A stretch of DNA of 64,000 bases from AP-15 sp963781215 (GTDB taxonomy: Bacteria > Pseudomonadota > Alphaproteobacteria > ATCC43930 > CGMCC-115725), in assembly GCA_963781215.1 (NCBI GenBank), contig CAWAFE010000031.1:1-64000 (forward strand), given 5' to 3'. Shown one piece after another: positions 9,701-18,623 of the stretch. Made by a program: the position numbers and the translations under genes. Every line of letters starts with the position of its first letter. The first letter of the stretch is position 1. The notes beneath the pieces were generated by a model. It was not told the DNA's origin and made no database searches. It saw only the letters and a list, made by a program, of their open reading frames with translations.

Positions 9701-10127
9701 CTTGGGAAATCTGACGATCAATGGAGGGTCTGCTTTTATCAATAACTGCAAAGTTGACGGCAACATTACCGTGATCGCGGGCACCTTTTCGCTCAATGAT
9801 ACCGCGGTCTCTCATGGCAATGTTGATATTTCCCAGGCAAGCTCCTTCCGGATCGGTCCCGACGCGCAGATCAACGGTAATTTAACGATCCAGGGTGTCG
9901 CCCCGAGCCCCCCGGGAACCACCCTGCCCTATACGGTTTGTTCCACTCAAGTTCACGGCAATATATCAGCGCAAAGCAACCAAGCCGCGATTCAGATCGG
10001 GACAGGAGGGCCTGCAGATTGCACGGGCAACACGATAGGGGGCAGTCTGTCGTGTTCCAACAATACCAACGTGATATCGGGCGGGAATACGGTAAGGGGC
10101 CATTTCAACGACCAATGCAAGGGTTAA
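6765..10127 (+). CDS. Large secreted HEXXH metallopeptidase-like protein with PA14-like and beta-helix-like regions
   Basis: A 1120-residue protein starting at a GTG behind a GGAGG site, with a signal peptide ending near residue 29 (SGGALA). Residues 328-338 read HELLHNLCLDH, a zincin HEXXH plus third-His spacing like metzincins, but with Cys where metzincins have Gly. A low-complexity beta module ('SGTGVAAGTVVTG...GTGSGGAGTYTVS') at about 176-238 sits between the N-terminal part and the zinc site. This type of module is common in bacterial surface and phage tail proteins. A PA14-like segment ('TGQTFYVANDDGLSLTIGG') lies near 830-870. From about 958 to the end, short repeats such as 'GNLTINGG', 'GNITVIAG' and 'GNVDISQ' suggest a beta-helix. 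The protein has many cysteines and is less GC-rich than its neighbours. It is probably exported and acts on an extracellular substrate, but the family as a whole is not recognised. A CRP-type palindrome sits 56 bases upstream. Confidence 0.7.
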   Translation: MDLKRHLGSIVSSLVLAAAACFASGGALATCVISSTSGTVPCYIVVQPIDVCSTLGVCAPFNTTSTTGNPTTAGMTFQTPSPALPLPIPASIPNNPTSSNPIGFVVDPTTGQYPGDGVSSQWPRTNPDGTIRPGVDITRALLNNIGVDLVWLPMQQYKNNGFTTLNITQTTNTAATCTGSISAFTLTITKCSSGTVAVTNGLSGTGVAAGTVVTGVIGTGSGGAGTYTVSISQSVKSGTAINATTTSLGSTQFQTLSQQPGISQGTAPKSPLNPINTVMDLFFVNTLNPPASGTLYGFSWICNNGAVIGSNTFFAPSPLNARPDTIAHELLHNLCLDHTTYGAGPWVPATHPNGTAQHPQPFYDPPFGVLPPIPTTQSGVVNLQFGQCDTAYPACGANLMTAGGQRTPPTLQCILAPLLSPNSPVNPPAGCLPPLNGLTAQSPGLYTGQADQLAVQVATQSGVLGSALLPSFASILNAAPATMDQLQVPQEAKVLDPKNGLLLTNNPALMFSGLINQIPHETTKAEVGTGGRSPNRAIFDLSGPIDGKPGQTLVAWILTLPPEQTFTRYGGHHILSQSRADLVEYVNYYPGPENHPLMRKITYQPGSDDNRESPNIATADPTPCASVSASAECLVVKFQSPGLGADQTISFAENIRNGDAPITNDALCKAKITYIFSDGFMTTSNFGRCPAVSLPLIASSWHPDPHVAPQIIETNKTNLLLTQSQGTGQAGGVMGSAYFVSEAQAQSAVIGSTNGLTPNATFTVPAPSNTACAGAFFAGGTLCFDSSVSNNGPFGSYTLGGFLATGNATVLSGTPTDLARNLDTNGTGMIFEFTGTVTVTTGQTFYVANDDGLSLTIGGNPVITSPGPQSGREISPTLVTYTGASGTFPFDLVYGECCGPPAVLAVSLPLGNLPCTEDPNNPGHCMPLLFADADASQEGGQTRSACSNGPAPGGPITGTIPGNLTLSVGQTCTYQQCEFLGNLTINGGSAFINNCKVDGNITVIAGTFSLNDTAVSHGNVDISQASSFRIGPDAQINGNLTIQGVAPSPPGTTLPYTVCSTQVHGNISAQSNQAAIQIGTGGPADCTGNTIGGSLSCSNNTNVISGGNTVRGHFNDQCKG

Positions 10128-10140
10128 CCGCGTGCCGGCA

Positions 10141-10184
10141 TCGGCGGTGGGGCGAGATCGAGGAGAAATCGCCTCCACCGCCGA
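10141..10184. terminator. Strong hairpin between convergent genes
   Basis: Perfect 10-base arms, TCGGCGGTGG and CCACCGCCGA, continue inward with a GGCGA/TCGCC pairing. The hairpin is placed between the stop of the secreted HEXXH gene (10127) and the stop of the convergent cyclase gene (10232), so it could serve both. No clear T-run follows, so intrinsic termination is a guess. Confidence 0.45.
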
Positions 10185-10231
10185 CGTTCAAGCTCCGCTA
10201 GGGTTTGGCACGCACCGGAAATTGCCGATGA

Positions 10232-12016
10232 TTACTCGAACCCGGCCTTGCGCAAGCCGTCGAGCAGGTGGTCGACCGCCGCTGGATCCTGATACAGTTG
10301 CACGGTGGTTCTGAGCGCCGTGAGGTTCGGGTCGCGCTCTTTCAGATCGGCGAGCGCTGCCAGCGCGTCCTCCACCCTCCCGAGCTGGGCGAGCCCGGCA
10401 ACGACATAGGTCAAACCGGTTATGTAGCTATTGTTGAGCGTCCAAGACCGCCGTGCGATCTCGACCGCCTGCGAGTAGTGCCGGAGCTGGTAATGAGCGG
10501 CTGCCAAGCCCGACAACCAGATGAACAGACGCGAGTCGCTTGGGCTGAGGCGGATACCCTTCTCGACGCTCGCCACCCCCTCCTCGGATTGGCCCTGGAA
10601 ATTGAGCACTGCCCCAAGCACGGCGTGCGCCGCGGCGAAGCTCGGATTGAGCTTGATCGCTTCCTTGAACTCGGCGGCCGCCCGATCGTTTCGACCTAAC
10701 CACATGGAGATCAGCGCGAGCGCAAGGTGAGCGTTCGGGTATCGGGGATCAAGTGCAACCGCGCGCTGCGCCAGCTCGAGTGCTTCCGCGAAATTTCGCT
10801 CGGCATTATCCGACCAGCCGAGATAACCCGCATTGAGGACCGCGATCGCCAGCGCTGCTGCGGCCTGCGGATATTGCGCATCGATCGCCAGTGCGCGCCG
10901 GAAGTAGGCCTGCGCCTCTAGGTTGTCCTCCTTGCTGTGGCGGTAATGGTGCCAGACGCCCCGCTGGTAGAGACTCGTAAGCATCCTCGCTATGCTGCGG
11001 CCGATCGGCGATGCGGTCGCGTTCGAATTTGAGGAGTTCCGGCTCGATCGCGCCGGCGATCGTGCTGGGTGATCTCGTCCTGCAATTCGAACAGGTCGGT
11101 CAGGTCGCGGTCGTATCGCTCGGCCATGATGTGATGGCCGGTATCGGCCTGGATCAGCTGCGCCGTGACGCGCACCCGATGGCCCGATTTGCGCACGCTG
11201 CCTTCGACGACATAGCGCACGCCCAACTCTTCGCCGACCTTCTTGATGTCGACGGTCTGGCCCTTGTAGGTGAAGGTCGAATTGCGGGCGATCACCGGGA
11301 AACGCACGCCAGCCGGCGAGCATCGCGATGATGTCCTCGGTGATGCCGTCGGCGAAGAATTCCTGCTCCGGGTCGCCGCTGAAATTGGCGAACGGCAACA
11401 CCGCGATCGCGCGGCGGTCGTCAAACGGGGCCGGGCCGGTCGCGGATTCGGCGGTCGCAGGAACCGGCTCTCCCGGCTTCTCGGCCGCCGCACCGCCCAT
11501 TTGGTAGACCCGGATCGGCTTTTTGATGTTCTTCAGGCTCTGCGGGCCGAGATCGACAAACTCGAGCTCGACCTTGCCGGCAACCTGATGGTGAACGAAC
11601 TCAGACACATAAACGCTGCCGGGCTCGGCGAGCGCCTCGATCCGGGCGGCGATGTTGACGCCGTCGCCGAAGATATCGCCCGCCTCGACGATGATGTCGC
11701 CGAGATTGACCCCGATGCGCATCGCAATGCGCTGCTCGTTCGCCAGCGCCTGGTTCCTTTGGGTCACCGCATCGCGCATCCCGGCGGCGCAGCGCACCGC
11801 CTCGACCACGCTGTCGAACTCGATCAGCACCAGGTCGCCGGTCCGCTTGAAGATGTTGCCGCCAAACTCGACGGTCAGCGGCTCGATGATTTCGGTCAGG
11901 ACCGCCCTTAGCCCGGCGAAGCTGTCGGCCTCGTCGCCAGGAAACAGCCGGCTATAGCCGGCTACCAGGATCGCCGCGAGCCGGCGCCTGACACGTCCTC
12001 TCGTCTCATCCGACAC
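10232..12016 (-). CDS. Class III adenylate cyclase with TolB/FlgO-like and TPR regions (C2-like half; three internal frameshifts)
   Basis: The frame stays open for 594 codons from a GTG at 12016. Residues 1-190 form a class III cyclase domain with Lys57, Asp61, Asp114, Asn121 and Arg125 present. The first metal Asp is absent: the segment is LAAILVAGYSRL where relatives have LAADVxGYSRL, so Leu17 stands in its place. A 'RRAIAVLPFANFSGDPEQEFFADGITEDI' region follows, then TPRs to the end. Between about 11310 and 10970 the listed frame is nonsense. The true sense runs in a second frame ('FPVIARNSTFTYKGQTVDIKKVGEELGVRYVVEG'), then a third ('IAGAIEPELLKFERDRIADRPQHSEDAY'), and returns to the first at 'LYQRGVWHHY'. 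The three shifts add up to zero. A CRP-type box lies upstream. Its partner cyclase gene is next door and on the same strand. Confidence 0.8.
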   Translation of the reverse strand: MSDETRGRVRRRLAAILVAGYSRLFPGDEADSFAGLRAVLTEIIEPLTVEFGGNIFKRTGDLVLIEFDSVVEAVRCAAGMRDAVTQRNQALANEQRIAMRIGVNLGDIIVEAGDIFGDGVNIAARIEALAEPGSVYVSEFVHHQVAGKVELEFVDLGPQSLKNIKKPIRVYQMGGAAAEKPGEPVPATAESATGPAPFDDRRAIAVLPFANFSGDPEQEFFADGITEDIIAMLAGWRAFPGDRPQFDLHLQGPDRRHQEGRRRVGRALCRRRQRAQIGPSGARHGAADPGRYRPSHHGRAIRPRPDRPVRIAGRDHPARSPARSSRNSSNSNATASPIGRSIARMLTSLYQRGVWHHYRHSKEDNLEAQAYFRRALAIDAQYPQAAAALAIAVLNAGYLGWSDNAERNFAEALELAQRAVALDPRYPNAHLALALISMWLGRNDRAAAEFKEAIKLNPSFAAAHAVLGAVLNFQGQSEEGVASVEKGIRLSPSDSRLFIWLSGLAAAHYQLRHYSQAVEIARRSWTLNNSYITGLTYVVAGLAQLGRVEDALAALADLKERDPNLTALRTTVQLYQDPAAVDHLLDGLRKAGFE

Positions 12017-12074
12017 GGCTTCTTTTCGCTCATCTCCAGACCCGCCAACAATGCTCCGTGCCTACGGCGCCATG

Positions 12075-12090
12075 TGTGAACTAGATCACA
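12075..12090. promoter_or_regulatory. CRP-type palindrome TGTGA-N6-TCACA (site 2)
   Basis: TGTGAACTAGATCACA differs from the site at 6693 by one base, in the spacer. It lies between the two cyclase genes, 58 bases before the GTG start of the downstream one. A CRP-like box before a cyclase gene suggests feedback control of cAMP synthesis. Confidence 0.6.
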
Positions 12091-12165
12091 CACGCGGCAT
12101 TTCTCGACTACCTAGCAGACGGGCCGGATCGGCGGAAGGACCGATCGCACGGTAATCGCCGTCCG

Positions 12166-13923
12166 TCAGTCGGGCAGGTGCGCCCGGCGCAGCAGATCGA
12201 GCTCGGATTGGAGGCGCGCCGCGTCGGCAAACCGGATTTTGCGCAAGCTCCCCAGGCGGAAGCCGGGCGCAACGCCGAGCAGTCGGCGCACCGCCTGTCC
12301 CGCCTTGTCGAATTGACCGAGCCGGGCATGGCCCAACGCCAGCACGCAGTGGGGAAACGGAAAACTCCGGTTGCCCTCGATCGCCTTCAGCGCGTGCGCC
12401 ACCGCCTCCTCGGCACGGCCCGTCATCAGGCACGCAAAAGCCAGGGCGAATTCGGCCTGGTAGACGAGCGGTTCGAGAGGGCTGAGGCGGATCGCCTTTT
12501 CCGCGTTCTCGACGGCTTTCGGATAGGCGCCGCAGATACCCCGGGTCACGGCATCGAAACCGAGGACAAAGGCGGCATTCGGGTTGATCATGGTAGCGCG
12601 GTCGACCGCCGCCAGCGCCAGGTCGTGGTCGCGTGTTAAGGCGGCGCGCACCGCGCCGGCGACACAGAGCGCCAGCGGAACGTCGGCCCCCTCGCGGATC
12701 GCGACCCGCGCCAGGCGCTTTGCCTCTTCCCTGTCATCGGCCTGCGCGGCGGGCCAATTCATCAGATGGCGCTGCTGCAGGCACCAGGCTGCAAGGGCGT
12801 TGGCGGAGGGGCAGGCAGGGTCCATTTCCAGCGCCCGCGCCAGGGTCCGCAGCGCCTCGTCGTTGCCTTCAGGTGTCTCGGAGAAGGCGGGCATCAGGGC
12901 GCGCAACGTAAGATCGTAGGTATCCAGGGCGCCGTCGGATTTGCGGCGGGCCCGCTCGATCTCTGCCCCGCGCAGCACCGGGGCGACCGCGCCGATCACG
13001 CTTTCGGTGATCCGGTCTTGCAGGTCGAACGAATCTTCGAGCGTGCCGTCGAAGCGATCCGCCCACAGGTGCTGCCCGCTCGCCGCCTCGACGAGCTGAC
13101 AGCTGATGCGGACACGGCCGCCCGCCTTGCGCAGGCTGCCCTCGACGACGTACCTGACCCCGAGCTCGCGGGCGAGCTGTTTCGCATCCGCGCCGGTGCC
13201 CTTGTAGCTGAAGCTCGTGTTGCGGGCCACGACCGAGAACCAGCGGGCCCGCGCCAGCTCGGTGATCAGATCCTCGGCGACGCTGTCGAGAAAAAAATCA
13301 GCTTCCTCGTCGCTGCCGAGGTGCTGGAACGGCAGAACGGCGACCGCCGCCCGCTCGGGTGGAGGCGCCGATCTGCTGGGTGCGCTCGTCTTGGCATCCA
13401 GCACGATGCGGAAGGCACGGACCGGGCGGGCGACATCCTTGACCTCGTGTTCGCCGAGGTCCTCGAAGGTAAGGGGAAGCCGATCGCGCACCTGGTCGCG
13501 CACCGCGCGGCTGACATTGATCCCGCCGGGCTCTGCCAGACTTTCCAGACACGACGCGATCGCGACGCCACTGCCGTGGATGATGTCGCCGTCCGAGACC
13601 ACGTCGCCGATGTTGATCGCGATGCGAAATCGGATGCGCCGTTCGGCCGCAATCGCCGCCCCCTGCTGGGGCATCGCACGCTGAATTTCGACTGCGCAGC
13701 GGACGGCGTCGGCGACGCTCTGGAACTCGACCAGCAGGCCATCTCCCATGGTCCGCACGATGCGGCCCTTGTGCTCGCCGATCTTGATGTCGACGAGATC
13801 GCGGCGGACCATGTTGAGCGCCGCCAGCGTACCCTCCTCGTCGATCCCCATCAGCCGGGAATAGCCGACGACATCGGCACACATGATGACGGCAAACCGA
13901 TGCTCTACGCGCGGATTTTCCAA
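12166..13923 (-). CDS. Class III adenylate cyclase with TolB/FlgO-like and TPR regions (C1-like half)
   Basis: This 585-residue protein has the same layout as its downstream neighbour, in one clean frame. The cyclase domain is at about 8-180, a 'RAAVAVLPFQHLGSDEEADFFLDSVAEDLI' region at about 195-330 and helical TPR-type repeats to the end. Both metal aspartates are present: Asp17 (CADVVGYSRLM) and Asp61 (TMGDGLLVEF). The nucleotide-selecting and transition-state positions are changed: Arg57 for Lys, Ile114 for Asp, Ala121 for Asn and Cys125 for Arg. The catalytic set is therefore the reverse of the neighbour's. Alone it should not form a normal active site, but a heterodimer could. Such proteins are cytosolic, and the TPR part probably senses or docks a partner. 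The gap to the next gene is 149 bases and contains a CRP-type box. Confidence 0.88.
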   Translation of the reverse strand: MENPRVEHRFAVIMCADVVGYSRLMGIDEEGTLAALNMVRRDLVDIKIGEHKGRIVRTMGDGLLVEFQSVADAVRCAVEIQRAMPQQGAAIAAERRIRFRIAINIGDVVSDGDIIHGSGVAIASCLESLAEPGGINVSRAVRDQVRDRLPLTFEDLGEHEVKDVARPVRAFRIVLDAKTSAPSRSAPPPERAAVAVLPFQHLGSDEEADFFLDSVAEDLITELARARWFSVVARNTSFSYKGTGADAKQLARELGVRYVVEGSLRKAGGRVRISCQLVEAASGQHLWADRFDGTLEDSFDLQDRITESVIGAVAPVLRGAEIERARRKSDGALDTYDLTLRALMPAFSETPEGNDEALRTLARALEMDPACPSANALAAWCLQQRHLMNWPAAQADDREEAKRLARVAIREGADVPLALCVAGAVRAALTRDHDLALAAVDRATMINPNAAFVLGFDAVTRGICGAYPKAVENAEKAIRLSPLEPLVYQAEFALAFACLMTGRAEEAVAHALKAIEGNRSFPFPHCVLALGHARLGQFDKAGQAVRRLLGVAPGFRLGSLRKIRFADAARLQSELDLLRRAHLPD

Positions 13924-14090
13924 AACCCCCCGCCGTTCTCCGTATTGGGCCGTTTTCCTCTCGCTGGCGCGGCAAGCGTAGTCGTGGAGGGTCTCGCGTC
14001 AAGCGGCTTCGCGCTGGCGCTAGCCCCCATTTCATTCCTACGACCCGACTTCCCGCGGCGTGCCCGCGCCGAACACCGCGGGCGGCGATC

Positions 14091-14288
14091 GTGACCGAAT
14101 TGACCCCGGCGCCGAGGTTCGGGCAGGTTCGGCCTTGGCTGAATAGGCTCGAGCGCGATCTGGGCGCCGGGGTCGGGCCGCTGCTGGCCGGGGCGCTGCT
14201 GCCGCTGCTGCCCGCCTGGCTGCTTTACGGCGGGGCGGCGGTGCTGCTCGCAGCTTCGGCGGCCCGGATCGGCGCCCGAAGAGGATAG
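14091..14288 (+). CDS. Small hydrophobic protein, possibly the remnant tail of a transporter
   Basis: A 65-codon frame from a GTG. The first 25 residues are polar and the rest is one strongly hydrophobic stretch (GPLLAGALLPLLPAWLLYGGAAVLLAASAARI) ending in a basic tail. The pattern resembles the last helices of a major-facilitator transporter, but no helices precede it. It ends 16 bases before the phosphonopyruvate hydrolase gene, so it could be a small co-transcribed membrane protein or chance coding in GC-rich DNA. Confidence 0.3.
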   Translation: MTELTPAPRFGQVRPWLNRLERDLGAGVGPLLAGALLPLLPAWLLYGGAAVLLAASAARIGARRG

Positions 14289-14304
14289 ATGCAGGAGGAG
14301 GCCG

Positions 14305-15180
14305 ATGCCCTACGACAACCCCGCCATCGCGAGCCTACGGGCGCGGCTGACCCCCGAGCGCCCGGCGATCGCGATGGCGGCACACAACCCGCTCTCGGCG
14401 AAGCTCGCGGCCGAGGCCGGCTTCGATGCGATCTGGGGCAGCGGCTTCGAGCTGTCGGCCAGCTACGCCGTGCCGGACGCCAACATCCTCTCGGTGGATA
14501 CGCACCTGGAGCTGATGCGCGCGATGGCCGAGGTGCAGGGCGCGCCGGTGATCGCCGATATCGACACCGGTTACGGCAACGCGGTCAACGTCGCCTATCT
14601 GGTGCCGCGCTACGCCGCGGCTGGGGTCGCCGCGGTAGTAATGGAGGACAAGACCTTTCCGAAGGACAGCAGCCTGCGCCCCGGCGGCCGGCAGATCCTG
14701 GTGCCGGTCGAGGAGTTCCAGGGCAAGCTCGAAGCCGCCCGGCTTGCCGGCGGCCCGCTGGTGGTGGCGCGGACCGAGGCGCTGATCGCCGGTCTCGGTC
14801 AAGGGGAAGCGCTGCGCCGGGGCGAGGCCTATGCCGAGGCCGGGGCCGACGCCGTGCTGATCCACAGCCGGCAGAAGACGCCGGACGAAATTCTCGAATT
14901 CTGCCGCGCTTGGCCGGGGAAGGTGCCGCTGGTGCTGGTGCCGACCGCCTACCCGCAGCTCTCTTTCGCCGGGGTGGCGGCGCTGCGCAAGGTCGGGCTG
15001 ATCATCTGCGCCAACCACGCGATTCGCGCCGCGGTCGCCGCGATGCGCGCGACCTTTTCGCGCATCCTCGCCGAGGGCGGCATCGCCGGGGTCGAGGGAA
15101 GCATCGCCACGGTCGCGGACATCTTCGCCCTGCAAGGCGACGACCACATGCGCGCGCTGGAAGCCCGCTTCCTGCGGTGA
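14305..15180 (+). CDS. pphA: Phosphonopyruvate hydrolase (PEP mutase/isocitrate lyase superfamily)
   Basis: A 291-residue TIM-barrel enzyme that should split phosphonopyruvate into pyruvate and phosphate, a step in using phosphonates such as phosphonoalanine. Diagnostic stretches include 'MAAHNPLSAKLA', 'GSGFELSASYAVPDANILS', 'IADIDTGYGNAVNV' with the Mg-binding aspartates, and 'MEDKTFPKDSSLRPGGRQ'. PEP mutases carry EDKxxPKxNS; the present Asp-Ser-Ser form and the 'ELSASYAVPDAN' loop fit the Variovorax-type hydrolase instead. 'ALIAGLGQGEALRR', 'IHSRQKTPDEIL' and 'VLVPTAYPQL' complete the match. I rely on memory of that family here, not on an alignment. No other phosphonate gene is adjacent, so its substrate supply is unknown. 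A large palindromic repeat follows its stop. Confidence 0.82.
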   Translation: MPYDNPAIASLRARLTPERPAIAMAAHNPLSAKLAAEAGFDAIWGSGFELSASYAVPDANILSVDTHLELMRAMAEVQGAPVIADIDTGYGNAVNVAYLVPRYAAAGVAAVVMEDKTFPKDSSLRPGGRQILVPVEEFQGKLEAARLAGGPLVVARTEALIAGLGQGEALRRGEAYAEAGADAVLIHSRQKTPDEILEFCRAWPGKVPLVLVPTAYPQLSFAGVAALRKVGLIICANHAIRAAVAAMRATFSRILAEGGIAGVEGSIATVADIFALQGDDHMRALEARFLR

Positions 15181-15191
15181 CGAGTGTCACG

Positions 15192-15278
15192 GGTCATTGC
15201 GAGAAGCGCCGCGACGAAGCAATCTCGATCGATCGAGCGGAGGGGGGAGGAGATTGCGGCGCTGCGTTCGCAATGACA
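15192..15278. repeat. REP-like palindromic intergenic repeat
   Basis: The left end (GTCATTGCGAG, then GAAGCAATCTC) is mirrored by the right end (GAGATTGC, then TTCGCAATGAC), making an imperfect hairpin of almost 90 bases. The core TCATTGCGA...GAAGCAATC resembles a widespread class of bacterial intergenic palindromes. It sits between pphA and uvrB and may end transcription of the first. Confidence 0.7.
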
Positions 15279-15297
15279 ACCGGGCGCGGCGGCTGGC

Positions 15298-17494
<2,197 letters not shown>

Positions 17495-17508
<14 letters not shown>

Positions 17509-18310
17509 CGTTGGGCCGACCGAGCTCCTGAGCGGGGCGGCGCCGACGCCGCCGGTGCCGAAGGCGGCGCTGGTCACCGGCGGGGCGCAGCGGATCGGCC
17601 GCGCCCTCGCACTGGCGCTGGCCCAGGACGGATTCGCCGTCGCCGTCCATTACCACCGTTCGGGAGGAGCCGCCGAAGCGGTGGTCGAGAAAATCCGCGG
17701 CGAAGGCGGCGCCGCCGTCGCGCTCGATGCCGACCTCGGCGACGAGGACGCGGTGCGAGCCTTGCTGCCGCGGGCGGAGCGGGCGCTGGGGCCGATCGGG
17801 GTTCTGGTCAACAATGCCGCGGTGTTCGCCGACGACACCGTCGAGACCGCCACCCGCGACAGCTGGGACAGGCACCTCGCCCTCAATTTGCGTGCGCCGT
17901 TCGTGCTGATCCAGGATTTCGGGGCGCGTCTGCCGACGGAAGCCGGTGGCGTCGTCGTCAATATGCTCGACGAGCGGGTGTGGTGCCTGACCCCTTATTT
18001 CGTCTCCTACACGCTGTCGAAGGCGGGTTTGTGGACCCTGACGCAGACGATGGCGCTGGCCTTGGCGCCACGCATCCGGGTCAACGGTATCGGCCCGGGC
18101 CCGACGCTGCCGAGCCATCGCCAGAGCCCGGATCAATTCGCCCGCCAGGTCGCCGGGATGCCGCTCCGCCGCGGCACTGGCCCCGAGGAAATTGCCGCGG
18201 CGCTGCGCTTCATTTTGTCGGCGCCGGCGATGACCGGCCAGATGATCGCCCTCGACGGCGGGCAGCATCTCGGCTGGGCGTCGCCGCAGCGGGCGCCGGC
18301 GCCCGAATAG
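17495..18310 (+). CDS. Short-chain dehydrogenase of pteridine reductase (PTR1/FolM) type
   Basis: A 271-residue Rossmann-fold NAD(P)H enzyme. The cofactor loop TGGAQRIG is at 28-35 and NNAA at about 106-109. The active-site Tyr172 and Lys176 lie in 'SYTLSKAG'. The residue 13 before the Tyr, normally Ser in this superfamily, is Asp159 (in NMLDER). An Asp/Tyr pair at this spacing is the hallmark of pteridine reductases such as Leishmania PTR1, so reduction of a dihydropterin is the best guess. The N-terminal 20 residues are Pro/Ala-rich and may be over-called, because the GTG start overlaps uvrB. Downstream the transcription unit ends before an AT-rich gap. Confidence 0.68.
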
Positions 18311-18623
18311 CCGCGGCTCACCCGCAGGGCGAACCGCGAACCTTGCCGCACGACACCGCAAGCCTCGGATGCGGTTGGAATTCCGCCGTCGAAACCGCTG
18401 CGACGCCGATTTGTTCACAGGAAATGTGACGACGATGCGACAGCTGTCTAAACCATCGGCCTTTGAGATTCTCAAAAGTGGGTTAACCATACGGACAAAA
18501 AATATCGACTTTTCTGATGGTTATAGAACAGCCTATTTTTTAGGCAAAGGTTAAAAAACTCAGGATCGGCTATGATCCGGAGCTTGCCGGCTCAATTCTT
18601 CAACAGACTTATCCACAGCTTTC
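18311..18623. other. AT-rich intergenic region before uvrC
   Basis: This 313-base gap is markedly more AT-rich than its surroundings, especially about 18460-18560 (runs such as GGACAAAAAATATCGAC and CCTATTTTTTAGGC). It holds a GGATC-N6-GATCC inverted repeat near 18564-18579 and a perfect DnaA box just before uvrC. It most likely carries the uvrC promoter. No gene was recognised. Confidence 0.5.
18609..18617 (+). promoter_or_regulatory. DnaA box TTATCCACA
   Basis: An exact match to the nine-base DnaA consensus, 6 bases before the GTG start of uvrC and next to an AT-rich stretch. Only one perfect box was found, so a role in local regulation is more likely than a full origin. Confidence 0.5.

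Noticed and set aside
12766..14094. 442-codon plus-strand frame opposite the cyclase gene
   Set aside because: Shadow of the cyclase; its translation is Arg/Asp/Ala-rich with no motif.
18414..18429. TCACA-N5-TGTGA near the end of the SDR gene as a third CRP site
   Set aside because: The half-sites are in the outward order and the spacing is wrong for CRP.
18311..18623. Full chromosomal origin
   Set aside because: Only one perfect DnaA box and none of the usual origin neighbours; reported instead as a weak observation.
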